Positions 1 to 8,716 of a stretch of 64,000 bases of DNA are shown here, piece by piece (position 1 is the first letter of the stretch; every line of letters starts with the position of its first letter). Source of the stretch: Streptomyces lydicus (GTDB lineage Bacteria > Actinomycetota > Actinomycetes > Streptomycetales > Streptomycetaceae). A model generated the notes under the pieces. The model was not told where the DNA came from. It did not search any database and was given only the letters and a program-made list of their open reading frames with translations. A program made the position numbers and the translations under genes. The stretch is from contig NZ_CP017157.1 of assembly GCF_001729485.1 (NCBI RefSeq), forward strand, positions 3,844,001-3,908,000, read 5' to 3'.

Positions 1-5
1 ATGGA

Positions 6-773
6 TCACGGGGCGATCGGGCCGAGGAACGTCCCGCCCGAGACGTCGACGGTCTGACCGGTCACCCAGCGGCCCTGCGGGCCGGCCAGGAACGCGACCA
101 CGTCCGCGATGTCCTCGGGCTCGCCCAACCGCCCCAGCGCGGTGATCGACTCCAGCCCGGCCACCACCTCGGGGACGGAGGTGTAGCCCGCGGTCATGTC
201 GGTCCGCACGGCGCCCGGCGCGACCGTGTTCACCGTAATGCCGCGACGGCCGAGTTCGTTGGCCAACGACGGTGCCATCGACTCCAGCGCCGCCTTGCTG
301 ATGGTGTAGCCGATCTGGGTGGAGACCGCGAACCGGCTGGCCGTGGAGCCCATGTTGATGATGCGTCCGCCGTCGTTCAGCAGCGCCATCGCGCGCTGGA
401 TCACGAAGAACGGGGCGGCGACGTTGATCGCCATCAGCCTCCCGAACTCCTCCTCGGTGACCTGCGAGATCGGGTTGCCCGAGCTGATGCCCGCGTTGTT
501 GACGAGGATGTCCAGCCCGGCCCCCGCCAGCCCCGCGGTCAGTTCCCCGAACAGCCGCTCCACCGCGCCGTCCTCGCCGAACCGGGCCCGGATCGCGAAC
601 GCCCGCCCGCCCGCTTCCTCGATCCGCCCCACGATCTCCTTGGCCGCCTGGTCGTTGCCGCCGTAGTGGACGGCGACCAGCGCGCCCTCGGCCGCCAGCC
701 GCAGCGCGACCGCCCGGCCGATGCCCCGCGAGCCGCCGGTCACCAGTGCCGTCTTGCCGGTCAGAACGTTCAT
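6..773 (-). CDS. SDR family NAD(P)-dependent oxidoreductase
   Basis: A 255-residue classical short-chain dehydrogenase, the usual length for the family. It has the Rossmann motif TGGSRGIG near residue 12, the NNAG motif near 92 and the catalytic pair YTISK, with an upstream Ser in INMGSTAS. The C-terminal VTGQTVDVSGG is typical of 3-oxoacyl-ACP reductase-like (FabG-like) enzymes, so a cytosolic NADP(H)-dependent ketone or alcohol conversion is likely. The substrate cannot be told. The ATG is supported by an AGGGAG Shine-Dalgarno six bases upstream. The gene stands alone and is divergent from the small hypothetical gene at 968. Confidence 0.9.
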   Translation of the reverse strand: MNVLTGKTALVTGGSRGIGRAVALRLAAEGALVAVHYGGNDQAAKEIVGRIEEAGGRAFAIRARFGEDGAVERLFGELTAGLAGAGLDILVNNAGISSGNPISQVTEEEFGRLMAINVAAPFFVIQRAMALLNDGGRIINMGSTASRFAVSTQIGYTISKAALESMAPSLANELGRRGITVNTVAPGAVRTDMTAGYTSVPEVVAGLESITALGRLGEPEDIADVVAFLAGPQGRWVTGQTVDVSGGTFLGPIAP

Positions 774-967
774 CGTCGCTCCCTGTTGGGTGGCCGGTCC
801 ACGGCGGATCCGGCGATGCCCCCACAGTCGCGGCGCGGGCTCACCGGGAGCTCACCGCGGGCTCACCGGCGTACGTCGGCGCCGGTCAGCCGGACGAGCG
901 CGCAACTGCCGCCCCTCCAGGCCGTCGAACACCTCATGCGACAGTCCCTGGCTGCCATCCTGCACGG

Positions 968-1363
968 ATGAACTCTCTCGGCGACGCGCACCTGCGCACC
1001 TGGACGCTCCGATTCCTGTCCCTCCTCGCAGCCGATACCCAGGCTCAGCTTGCCTGGCTGGGGGAGCGGGAGTTGGCGACGGAGTCTGTCCTGGAAGAGG
1101 CGGAACTCCTCTGCCGCGTCTCCGAGGGACTCGCCGAGCGCGGAACCTTCGACGCCGAGCATCTGCGCGAGCTTCAGGCCCTCGGCCGTTGCCTCGCCGG
1201 AATCGATGCCGCCTGCCGCGCCGGCCTCTGGGCCAACTCCTTGGTCACGGACCCGGCATGGGACGCCATACGTCTTCTCGCCCGCCGGTTTCTCCGCACG
1301 ACGCCGGGCGACTGGCGCCGGCCACTGCCACGCCCTCTCCACCCGCACACGGGCGACCACTGA
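968..1363 (+). CDS. Hypothetical protein (131 aa)
   Basis: A Leu/Ala-rich, probably helical cytosolic protein with no signal peptide or membrane segment. I chose the ATG at 968 because the 74 upstream codons of the open frame overlap the promoter region of the divergent SDR gene and have a random composition. No clear Shine-Dalgarno is visible. Residues 10-110 look like a compact helical domain (LAADTQAQLAWLGEREL and following), and the Pro/His-rich tail is low complexity. I do not recognise the family. It could be a regulator-like helical protein, but nothing shows that. Confidence 0.5.
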   Translation: MNSLGDAHLRTWTLRFLSLLAADTQAQLAWLGERELATESVLEEAELLCRVSEGLAERGTFDAEHLRELQALGRCLAGIDAACRAGLWANSLVTDPAWDAIRLLARRFLRTTPGDWRRPLPRPLHPHTGDH

Positions 1364-1474
1364 GCACGTCGAGCCGGCTGAGTGACTCCGAGCCCTGAGC
1401 CCCGCGGCCTGCTGACCGCGCATGAACCGGCTCCTCCCTCAGGCCCCTTGGAACCGGTCATCTAGGCTGGCGCG

Positions 1475-2323
1475 GTGACTGATGAGCAGGAGCAGGTGCG
1501 GCCGTCGGGAGTGTGGGCCACGGCGGTGGGGGTGGCCAGGGTGCGGGCGCTGGAGAACGAGCGGGAGAACGCGCTGTTCCGCGACCCACTGGCACAGGCA
1601 TTCGCCACCGCCGGGGGCCTGTGGCCCTCCTCGCCGCCGCCCGATGACGAGGCCGCGCGACGCCGCCGCCAGGCCGTGTCGTACTCCATCGTCATCAGGA
1701 CGAAGTTCCTCGACGACCTGTTGCAGCAGGCATCCGCGTCCGGCGTCCGGCAGGTCGTGCTGCTCGGCGCCGGCATGGACAGCCGGGCCTTCCGGATCGA
1801 CTGGCCCGAGGGCACCCGGCTGTTCGAGGTCGACACCGCCGCACCACTGGACTTCAAGGCTTCGGTACTGCGTCAGGAGCAGGCCGTCGCACGCTGCGAG
1901 CGGATCACCGTCGCGGTGGATCTGCGGGAGGACTGGCCGGCCGCGCTGGCCGCCGCAGGGCACGACCCCACCGCGCCGACCGCGTGGATCGCCGAAGGAC
2001 TACTGATCTATCTGCCCGAGGACGCGGTGGAGCTGCTGCTGGCCCGGATCAGCGCGCAGTCGGCGGCAGGCAGTCGGATGGGGCTGACGTTGGGCTCGCG
2101 CGGCGTGATCGAGCGCTTCGGCGGGGACGCCGCGCCGGGATCGGCGGCGTCCATGTGGGTCTCGGAGATGCCCGACGACCCGGTGGGCTGGCTGGCCGGG
2201 CACGGCTGGGAGGCCGAGGGCCACACCTTGCGCGAGCGCGCTGCCGCCTACGGCCGCCCGATCGGCACCCCGCCGCAGCGCGAGGAGCGGCCCGGCGGAC
2301 TGATCTCGGCGGTCCGCCGGTAG
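1475..2323 (+). CDS. Class I SAM-dependent methyltransferase, LCMT/TIGR00027 type
   Basis: A 282-residue member of the leucine-carboxyl-methyltransferase-like family common in actinomycetes. Family marks are an N-terminal SGVWATAVGVARVRALE segment, the SAM-binding VVLLGAGMDSRAFR (about residues 88-101), the acidic FEVDTAA that contacts SAM, and WIAEGLLIYLPEDAVELLL. These enzymes transfer a methyl group to small molecules, and most substrates are unknown. Translation starts at a GTG whose frame matches the start of the conserved domain. The gene has no obvious operon partner, with about 160 bp to the MFS gene downstream. Confidence 0.88.
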   Translation: MTDEQEQVRPSGVWATAVGVARVRALENERENALFRDPLAQAFATAGGLWPSSPPPDDEAARRRRQAVSYSIVIRTKFLDDLLQQASASGVRQVVLLGAGMDSRAFRIDWPEGTRLFEVDTAAPLDFKASVLRQEQAVARCERITVAVDLREDWPAALAAAGHDPTAPTAWIAEGLLIYLPEDAVELLLARISAQSAAGSRMGLTLGSRGVIERFGGDAAPGSAASMWVSEMPDDPVGWLAGHGWEAEGHTLRERAAAYGRPIGTPPQREERPGGLISAVRR

Positions 2324-2482
2324 AGCGCCTCCGGGCTCCCTGGGTGATCGATCCCAAGGAGCCTGATGAGTGGAGCCAGGTTCATGCGCGCCACGTCGTG
2401 GCGGGTCATGTCAACCGGATCGCGTCTCTGCGGCAGATGAATTCGGTTGCGGCGGGATCGGTGTGGCGGGTGAGGTAACTCC

Positions 2483-3742
2483 ATGGAGGGCGCCACGGAG
2501 CAGGAGCAACGAGCGGCGGCAGGAAGAGTCCATGGGCTCAACCGACAGCCGGCTCCCTGGCACAGGTCGGCGGTGCTCGGGGCCCTGATGCTGGCCGCCT
2601 TCACCTTCAACACAGCGGAAAACCTGCCGATCGGCCTGCTGGAGCTCATCTCCGGAAGCCTTCGGGTGTCGGTGTCAGCGGTCGGTCTCCTGGTTACCGG
2701 TTACGGCGTGACGGTGGCTCTCGCGTCTCTGCCGCTGGCCCACGTCACGCGGTCCGTCCCCCGACGCCATGTGCTCACGGGACTACTGACCGTGCTGGTC
2801 CTGGCGAGTGTCGTTGCGGCGCTGGCCACCTCCTACTGGCCGCTCCTGGTGGCGCGGTTGCTGACCGCGCTTGCTCAGGCGTTGTTCTGGGCGGTGATGG
2901 GACCGGTCGCGGTGGGCCTGTTCGCACCCGCGGTCCGTGGGCGGGTGGTCGGGGCGCTGTCGGTCGCCGGTTCTCTCGCCCTGGTGCTCGGTGTTCCTGC
3001 CGGGACGTGGCTGGGCCGGCAGAGCGACTGGCAGGTGCCCGTCGCCGTGCCGGCGGCTCTGGGGCTCGTCTCTCTGGTGACGATCGCCGTTCTGCTGCCG
3101 TCCTCGAATCCGGAAGAAGAGCCCGCCGCCTACGGGACCAGTCCCGACGTCCGGCGGTTCGGGACGGTGCTGGCGGCCGGGACCCTGTCCGCCACCGGAG
3201 CGTTCGCGGGATACACCTACATCGTGAAGTTCCTGGGCGACGTGAGCGGGTTCTCCCCGAGCGCGGTCAGCGTCCTGCTCGTGATTTTCGGTGTCGCCTG
3301 TCTGGCCGGGGTGAGCATCACCGGGGTGCTGCTGGACCGCTTCCCGCAGTCCGCGCTGCCCACGGCTGTCGTCACGCAGGCGGTGGGCATGCTCGGCCTG
3401 TACGCGGCCGGCACCCGTCCGGTGGCGGCGGTGATGTTCTTGGTCCTGATGGGCGGGGCGCTCGGACCGGTGTTCATGGTCACCCAGAACGCGATGCTGC
3501 ACTGCGCGCCCGGCCGCACGGACATCGCCCTCGCGGCCAACTCCGGCGCCTACAACGCCGGCATCGCGGCCGGCGCGGCACTCGGGGCGCTGGTCCTGCC
3601 GCTCTCCGACGTGCGAGGCGTTTTCCTCGCCGGCGGGCTGCTCACCGTGGGGGCCTGCGCGGTACTGCTCGGCGGCCGGCTGCTACCCGGACGCCCGACG
3701 CATCGTTCGCGCTGCCGGTTCTCGGGCGACGACCTGCCCTGA
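2483..3742 (+). CDS. MFS transporter (DHA1-type efflux protein)
   Basis: A 419-residue integral membrane protein with about 12 hydrophobic segments between residues 35 and 400, arranged as two six-helix halves around a hydrophilic loop (SSNPEEEPAAYGTSPDVRR). The N-terminal half carries the helix 2-3 loop LAHVTRSVPRRHVLTG of major facilitator drug or sugar-efflux proteins (AraJ/CmlR-like). It probably exports a small molecule by proton antiport. The substrate is unknown and no regulator is adjacent. A weak terminator hairpin follows at 3771-3795. The first ATG is used, and the roughly 30 hydrophilic residues before helix 1 leave the exact start uncertain. Confidence 0.85.
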   Translation: MEGATEQEQRAAAGRVHGLNRQPAPWHRSAVLGALMLAAFTFNTAENLPIGLLELISGSLRVSVSAVGLLVTGYGVTVALASLPLAHVTRSVPRRHVLTGLLTVLVLASVVAALATSYWPLLVARLLTALAQALFWAVMGPVAVGLFAPAVRGRVVGALSVAGSLALVLGVPAGTWLGRQSDWQVPVAVPAALGLVSLVTIAVLLPSSNPEEEPAAYGTSPDVRRFGTVLAAGTLSATGAFAGYTYIVKFLGDVSGFSPSAVSVLLVIFGVACLAGVSITGVLLDRFPQSALPTAVVTQAVGMLGLYAAGTRPVAAVMFLVLMGGALGPVFMVTQNAMLHCAPGRTDIALAANSGAYNAGIAAGAALGALVLPLSDVRGVFLAGGLLTVGACAVLLGGRLLPGRPTHRSRCRFSGDDLP

Positions 3743-4136
3743 CGGGACGGCGAAACAATGATCAAAGGAAGGGCCGGTCCTGCCGACCGGCGCCCTGTGG
3801 CTGTGTCGCGCGCCGCCGGCCCGGCCGGGGCTCGTCCGACCCGACGGCCGGGTGGCCGAGCGCTGCTGTGGCGATCGTCACGGAGGTCATCGGGGGCCGT
3901 TTGCGTACGCTGATCTCGGTCGTAGGTGAGGGGCGGCCCCGGGGTGAGGTGGGGCCCGAGCAGACGCTCCCGATGTCTGACGCATCGTCAGCGATGTTGG
4001 GATGTCGAGGTGCGGTCCGCGTGAGCCCTGCGAAACCTGGGGACGGCCGCCCGGATCCGCGACCGGCTGTAGGGTGTGAAAAGAGCCCTTGACCTGCAAA
4101 TACGCAGGCAGGGAGCCTACTTGGAGGAGTGCACCG
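3743..4136. other. Intergenic region upstream of panD
   Basis: I see no convincing coding sequence here. The region holds the hairpin at 3771-3795 after the MFS gene and a perfect 15-bp dyad CTGACGCATCGTCAG at 3977-3991, about 145 bp before panD. The dyad could be an operator. The Shine-Dalgarno GGAGGAG of panD lies at 4123-4129. Confidence 0.5.
3771..3795 (+). terminator. Possible terminator after MFS gene
   Basis: GCCGGTC (3773-3779), a five-base loop and GACCGGC (3785-3791), extendable by flanking G/C pairs with a bulge. It lies 30 bp past the MFS stop and has no U-tract, as is normal in Streptomyces. Confidence 0.35.
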
Positions 4137-4556
4137 ATGCTGCGTACCATGTTCAAGTCCAAGATCCACCGGGCCACGGTGACCGAGGCCGATCTGCACT
4201 ACGTGGGGTCGGTGACCATCGATGCCGCGCTGATGGAGGCCGCCGACCTGCTGCCCGGCGAGCTGGTCCATATCGTCGACATCGACAACGGGGCCCGCCT
4301 GGAGACGTATGTCATCGAGGGTGCGCGCGACTCGGGTGTCATCGGGATCAACGGGGCGGCGGCGCATCTGGTGCACCCGGGGGACCGGGTCATCCTGATC
4401 AGCTACGCCCAGGTGGAGGACGCGGAGGCCCGTGCGCTGCGGCCGAAGGTCGTGCACGTCGACGCGGGCAACCGGATCGTCGCCCTGGGCGCCGACGCCT
4501 CCGAGCCGGTGCCCGGCAGTGATACCTCACGCAGCCCGCGGGCCGCGGCGGTCTGA
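4137..4556 (+). CDS. panD: Aspartate 1-decarboxylase
   Basis: PanD converts L-aspartate to beta-alanine for pantothenate and coenzyme A synthesis. It is a pyruvoyl enzyme made by self-cleavage of a proenzyme at Gly24-Ser25, and here YVGS places exactly Gly24-Ser25. The 139 residues match the family. Conserved stretches include [16 protein letters not shown] at the N-terminus, [11 protein letters not shown] with the substrate-binding Arg and Tyr, and [20 protein letters not shown]. The start is fixed by GGAGGAG at 4123-4129, seven bases before the ATG; the open frame upstream is not homologous. No panB or panC is nearby, as is common in actinomycetes. A strong hairpin terminator follows at 4644-4681. 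Confidence 0.96.
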   Translation: MLRTMFKSKIHRATVTEADLHYVGSVTIDAALMEAADLLPGELVHIVDIDNGARLETYVIEGARDSGVIGINGAAAHLVHPGDRVILISYAQVEDAEARALRPKVVHVDAGNRIVALGADASEPVPGSDTSRSPRAAAV

Positions 4557-4643
4557 GCGATGGGGCCGGTCCCGAGATGTGAGGCCGGCCCCGAGGCGTC
4601 AGGCGGTCCCGGCTGCCGCTCGTGGACTCCACCGGGGCGCTGG

Positions 4644-4681
4644 CCGGGGCGGCCCCGGACCGGCTGTCGGGGCCGCCCCGG
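4644..4681. terminator. Hairpin between panD and the PucR-family gene
   Basis: A perfect 14-bp stem (4644-4657 with 4668-4681) around a 10-base loop, about 90 bp downstream of panD and 90 bp before the PucR-type regulator. It should end the panD transcript. Confidence 0.6.
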
Positions 4682-4770
4682 AACACTTCGTTCCGGGGGA
4701 CGAAGGCGGTCGCCTATCCTCGTCCGCACGTACGAACCTCGCAGGGCCGTGAGGGTCCTAACCTGCGGAG

Positions 4771-6459
4771 ATGATCAGGCACATGTCGGCCCACCCCGCC
4801 AGAGGCTTGCGCCGGGTGCTCGAGGACCTCGGCCCCACACTCCTGGACCTGGTCCACGGTGACCCCGACGGGGCCGGAGAACTCGGCGGCGTCGGCATCC
4901 ACGATCCGCACGACGAGCAGCACTACCCCCGGCACGCCGTCGTGCTCGGCGTCGGCGTCCACGGGGCCGGGGAGATCGCCCGGCTCCTGCGGAACCTCGC
5001 CGCCCACGGCGCCGCCGCTCTCGTCGTCCGCGGTCCCGTCGGCGACAGCGAGGCACTCGCACCGGTCGTGGCCGAGACCGGAGTGGCCCTGCTCGCCCTG
5101 ACCCGGGGGGCCTCCTGGTCCCAGCTGGCGGCGATGTTGCGCACCCTGCTCTCCGAGGGGGACATCGGCGAGGCCGACGGGCAGACGCTGGGCGGGGTGC
5201 CGTCCGGGGACCTGTTCGCGCTGGCCAACGCGGTCGCCACCCTGATGGACGCCCCGATCACCATCGAGGACCGCCGCTCCCGGATCCTGGCCTTCTCCGG
5301 CCGGCAGGACGAGGCGGACGCTCCGCGGGTGGCGAGCATCCTGGCCCGGCAGGTGCCCGAGCGCTATGTGCGGATGCACCAGGAGCACGGGGTCTTCCGC
5401 GAGCTGTACCGCAGCGAGGGCCCGGTGCACATTCCGCCGCCCACCGTCGACGGCGAGGTCGCGCTGCCGCGGGTGGCGATCGCGGTGCGTGCCGGCGACG
5501 AGATCCTCGGTTCGGTGTGGGCGACCCTGCGGAAGCCGCTCACCCCGGAGCGGGAGCGGGCGTTCCAGGAGGCGGCCAAGCTCGTCGCGCTGCACATGCT
5601 GCGGTTCCGGGCGGGCACCGACGCCGAGCACCGGCTGCGCGCCGACCTCGTCACCACCGCCCTGGAAGGCGGCGTGGGGGCGGCCGGGGCGCTCGGCCGG
5701 CTGGGGCTGGTGAACCAGCCCACGCTGGTCGTCGCCATGGGGCTGCAGGCCGAGCGGGGCGAGGACCATGCCCACCTCACCGCGGAGCGCCAGCGCCTCG
5801 CGAGCGCGCTGTCCGTGCATCTCACCGCGGTCCAGCCGCGGTCCGCGGTGGCGCTGCTCGGCGACGTGGCCTACGGGCTCTTTCCGGTGCCGGGCGACTC
5901 CGCCCAGGCCCGGGAGCGCGCACTGCAGGTGGCGTCGAACTTCCTGCAGCGCACCGGAGACCGGGCGGGCCTGCTCATCGGCATCGGGTCGGTCGCCGAG
6001 GAGCCCTCCGCCCTCGCCCGCTCCCGCGCCAACGCGGACCGCGCGCTGCGCGTGCTGTTCAGCGGCCGGACGGCGCAGCGCGTCGCCCCGATCGCCGACG
6101 TGTATGTCGACGCCCTCTTGATCGAAATGCGGGACCTCGCCGTCGCCCACCGCGACGAACTCGCCGGCCCGCTCGCCCGGCTGGCGGCCTACGACGCCAA
6201 GCACAACGCCCACCTCGTGGAGACGCTGCGGGCGTGGCTGGACGCCTTCGGAGACGTGATCACCGCGTCCGCGAGCGTGTTCGTCCATCCCAACACCTTC
6301 CGCTACCGGATCCGTCGGGTGGCCGAGGTGGGGGAGTTCGACCTGCGGGATCCGTCCGCACGGTTCGCTGCGATGCTCCAGCTGCGGCTGATGGGCATGG
6401 ACGACGGCGGCGGGACGTGCTCCGCGGATACCGGCCCCACCGCCGCGTCGGCCGGCTGA
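4771..6459 (+). CDS. PucR-family transcriptional regulator
   Basis: A 562-residue regulator. The N-terminal half (about 10-270) resembles the PucR/GAF-like sensory region with DAPITIEDRRSRILAFSG. The C-terminus (about 480-545) is the PucR helix-turn-helix domain: HLVETLRAWLDAFGDV, then SVFVHPNTFRYRIRRV and FAAMLQLRL. Proteins of this type control purine, amino-acid or proline catabolism in response to metabolites. It is followed by a terminator (6524-6554), a 10-bp repeat array (6651-6740) and the NSAR operon on the same strand, so it is the likely regulator of that operon. An ATG at 4783 is an alternative start, because the GGAG touching the first ATG fits neither perfectly. Confidence 0.88.
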   Translation: MIRHMSAHPARGLRRVLEDLGPTLLDLVHGDPDGAGELGGVGIHDPHDEQHYPRHAVVLGVGVHGAGEIARLLRNLAAHGAAALVVRGPVGDSEALAPVVAETGVALLALTRGASWSQLAAMLRTLLSEGDIGEADGQTLGGVPSGDLFALANAVATLMDAPITIEDRRSRILAFSGRQDEADAPRVASILARQVPERYVRMHQEHGVFRELYRSEGPVHIPPPTVDGEVALPRVAIAVRAGDEILGSVWATLRKPLTPERERAFQEAAKLVALHMLRFRAGTDAEHRLRADLVTTALEGGVGAAGALGRLGLVNQPTLVVAMGLQAERGEDHAHLTAERQRLASALSVHLTAVQPRSAVALLGDVAYGLFPVPGDSAQARERALQVASNFLQRTGDRAGLLIGIGSVAEEPSALARSRANADRALRVLFSGRTAQRVAPIADVYVDALLIEMRDLAVAHRDELAGPLARLAAYDAKHNAHLVETLRAWLDAFGDVITASASVFVHPNTFRYRIRRVAEVGEFDLRDPSARFAAMLQLRLMGMDDGGGTCSADTGPTAASAG

Positions 6460-6523
6460 TCCTCGGCGGGCACACCAGGCGGCTGAGGAGCGCACACCGG
6501 CTGGACCCACCCGCCCCGGACAC

Positions 6524-6554
6524 GTGCCCGGCCGGTCGTCGACCGGCCGGGCAC
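6524..6554 (+). terminator. Terminator after PucR-family gene
   Basis: A perfect 14-bp stem, GTGCCCGGCCGGTC (6524-6537) and its complement (6541-6554), with a three-base loop. It lies 65 bp after the regulator stop and separates that transcript from the operon starting at 6765. Confidence 0.7.
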
Positions 6555-6650
6555 CGCGGCGTGTGCGGTTCGGTACCGCCGTACGAAACGGCGGCGGATG
6601 TTCTGACGCGGCCACCAACCCGGTCCCGTCCGCCCTGCCTAGCGTTGCGG

Positions 6651-6740
6651 TCATCCCAGGTGATCCCACGTGATCCCACGTGATCCCACGTGATCCCACG
6701 TGATCCCACGTGATCCCACGTGATCCCACGTGATCCCAGG
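6651..6740. repeat. 10-bp tandem repeat array, nine units
   Basis: Seven exact copies of TGATCCCACG (6661-6730) are flanked by one variant on each side, TCATCCCAGG (6651-6660) and TGATCCCAGG (6731-6740). Every unit junction forms the palindrome CACGTG, giving seven of them at 10-bp spacing, close to one helical turn. The array ends 12 bp before the Shine-Dalgarno of the NSAR operon. It may be an operator array or a length-variable 5' leader element. Confidence 0.97.
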
Positions 6741-6764
6741 TCATGCCCAATGGAGGACTCACCC

Positions 6765-7907
6765 GTGCCGGTTGACCACGACATGCTCTCCGCGCGAGCG
6801 CACCACCCGTACGACCTCGACGCCATGCTCGCCGACCTCGAAGAACTCGTCATGTGCGAGTCGTACTCCGCCGACCACGCGGCCGTCGCCCGCAGCGCGC
6901 AGGTCGTCGCCGCACAGGGGGAACGACTGCTCGGCGCCCCGCCCCGGACGCTGGTGATCGACGGCGTCACCCACCTCCGGTGGACCTTCGGCACCCCGCG
7001 CATCCTGCTCCTGGGGCACCACGACACCGTCTGGCCGATCGGTTCGCTCGCCACCCACCCCTGGTCCGTGGAGCAGGGCATCGCCCGTGGCCCCGGCGTC
7101 TTCGACATGAAAGCCGGACTGGTCCAGATGTTCCACGCCTTGGCTTCCCTGCCCTCCCTCGACGGCCTCTGCGTCCTGGTCACGGGCGACGAAGAGGTCG
7201 GCTCGACCACCTCCCGCCGGCTCATCGAGGAAACCGCGCGCCGGTGCGCGGCGACCTTCGTCCTGGAGCCCTCCGCCGCCGGCGGCGCACTCAAAACCAG
7301 CCGCAAGGGCGTATCCGCGTACGACCTCACCGTTCACGGCCGCGCCGCCCACTCCGGACTGGAACCCGAGAAGGGCATCAACGCGGCGACCGAACTCGCC
7401 CACCAGATCCTCGCCCTCCAGCACCTGGCCGACACCGTCACCGCACGCACCGGGCCCGGCACCACGGTCACCCCGACCCTGACGTCGGCCGGCACCGCCA
7501 ACAACACCGTGCCCGCCCGTGCCGAACTGAGCGTGGACGTCCGCGTCCCCGACGCGGCGGCCCAGCAGGCGGTCGACACCCTCATCAGGAAGCTCCAGCC
7601 CAAGCTCCCCGGCGCCCGCCTGGAGATCGGGGGCGGTCCCAACCGCCCGCCCCTGGACCGCGGAGCATCCCGGGAGCTGTTCGCGCTGGCCACCGAAGCG
7701 GCCGCGCACCTCGGCCTCGACGCCCCGCGGCAGGCAGCCGTCGGCGGAGCCTCCGACGGCAACTACACCGCCGGAGCCGGCTGCCCCACCCTCGACGGGC
7801 TCGGCGCGGTCGGCGACGGCGCGCACGCCGACCACGAACACGTCGTCACCGCCGCCATGCCGATCCGCGCCCGGCTGCTGGCCCACCTCGTCGGAGCGAT
7901 GCAGTGA
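6765..7907 (+). CDS. M20-family peptidase, probable N-acyl-L-amino acid deacylase
   Basis: A 380-residue dizinc hydrolase of the M20/carboxypeptidase-G2 type. Metal and catalytic motifs are visible: LLLGHHDTVWP, GPGVFDMKAG, VTGDEEVGS with the general-base Glu pair, and the dimerisation-domain His in GRAAHSGLEPEKG. A late GGASDGNYT and ADHEH complete the site. Start choice: GTG at 6765 has GGAGGA seven bases upstream (6752-6757), whereas the earlier in-frame ATG lies inside the tandem repeat. Its stop overlaps the next start (GTGA). In Geobacillus kaustophilus an M20 L-desuccinylase works with an N-succinyltransferase and NSAR. By context this is the desuccinylase, cleaving N-succinyl-L-amino acids. 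A glutamate carboxypeptidase role is the alternative. Confidence 0.85.
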   Translation: MPVDHDMLSARAHHPYDLDAMLADLEELVMCESYSADHAAVARSAQVVAAQGERLLGAPPRTLVIDGVTHLRWTFGTPRILLLGHHDTVWPIGSLATHPWSVEQGIARGPGVFDMKAGLVQMFHALASLPSLDGLCVLVTGDEEVGSTTSRRLIEETARRCAATFVLEPSAAGGALKTSRKGVSAYDLTVHGRAAHSGLEPEKGINAATELAHQILALQHLADTVTARTGPGTTVTPTLTSAGTANNTVPARAELSVDVRVPDAAAQQAVDTLIRKLQPKLPGARLEIGGGPNRPPLDRGASRELFALATEAAAHLGLDAPRQAAVGGASDGNYTAGAGCPTLDGLGAVGDGAHADHEHVVTAAMPIRARLLAHLVGAMQ

Positions 7908-8716
7908 GCGGGCTGGAACTCCGCGAACTCCACGGCATGGCGGAGTTCGGCAGCGCCAGCCTGCTGTACGCCGACATCTGGGGCACCGGCCCGGCCGGCG
8001 CGCCCGTCTCCGCCGAGGTCATGCGGGCCCTGGCCCACGCCGGCAACTACGTGGCCGGAGCGTACGAGGACGGCCGGCTGGTGGGCGCGTCCGTCGGCTT
8101 CTTCGGCGCACCCACCGGCACCACCCTGCACTCCCACATCACCGGCGCCGCCATGGGCCGAGGCATCGGACTGGCCCTCAAACTGCACCAGCGGCAGTGG
8201 GCGCTCACCCGCGGACTGAAGCGCATCACCTGGACCTACGACCCGCTCATCCGCCGCAACGCCTACTTCAACCTCGTCAAACTCGGCGCCCGCCCCGAGG
8301 AGTACCTGCGGTCCTTCTACGGGGCCATGGACGACGCCATCAACGGCGGCGACGAAACCGACCGGGTCCTGGCCGCCTGGGACCTCTCCGCCTCCCCGGC
8401 GACGCCCGAGACACCGGACCTGGACCCGCCGGCGGATGCCGCGCACGGCGTCCGCGATGACCGCGGCCGCCCCGAACTGGGCAGCACCGACGCGGAGTTC
8501 GTCCTCATCGACCTCCCCGACGACATCGAGAGCCTCCGCCGCGAGGACCCCGGCGCCGCCCGCGCCTGGCGGCTGGCCGTCCGGCAGACCCTGGGTGGCC
8601 TGCTCTCGGACGGAGCCCGAGTCGTCGGCTTCCACAACCGCCGCAGCTACGTGGTCCACCGCGCCACCCCCTCGCTCACCCACCCGGCACACCGCACCAG
8701 GAGCCACCTGTCATGA
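7904..8716 (+). CDS. GNAT-family N-acyltransferase (COG3375-like), probable N-succinyltransferase
   Basis: A 270-residue protein whose first 150 residues show the GNAT fold. ADIWGTG is followed by GAYEDGRLVGASVGFFG on the central strands, and MGRGIGLALKLHQRQWAL is the acyl-CoA pyrophosphate-binding loop. ITWTYDPLIRRNAYFNLVKLGA is typical of COG3375 proteins, which neighbour enolase-superfamily N-acylamino acid racemases. The C-terminal third carries VLIDLPDDIESL. It starts at a GTG overlapping the M20 stop by four bases and ends overlapping the next ATG, so all three genes are translationally coupled. The inferred role is acylation of a (D-)amino acid with an acyl-CoA, probably succinyl-CoA. 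Actual specificity is unproven. Confidence 0.82.
   Translation: MSGLELRELHGMAEFGSASLLYADIWGTGPAGAPVSAEVMRALAHAGNYVAGAYEDGRLVGASVGFFGAPTGTTLHSHITGAAMGRGIGLALKLHQRQWALTRGLKRITWTYDPLIRRNAYFNLVKLGARPEEYLRSFYGAMDDAINGGDETDRVLAAWDLSASPATPETPDLDPPADAAHGVRDDRGRPELGSTDAEFVLIDLPDDIESLRREDPGAARAWRLAVRQTLGGLLSDGARVVGFHNRRSYVVHRATPSLTHPAHRTRSHLS

Noticed and set aside
6651..6740. CRISPR array
   Set aside because: Units are 10 bp, contiguous and without spacers; no cas genes nearby.
4714..6762. Long minus-strand open frame (682 codons) opposite the PucR-family gene, running through the tandem repeat
   Set aside because: Antisense reading of a GC-rich gene: Arg/Gly/His-rich, no family motifs, and its N-terminus is merely the translated 10-bp repeat.
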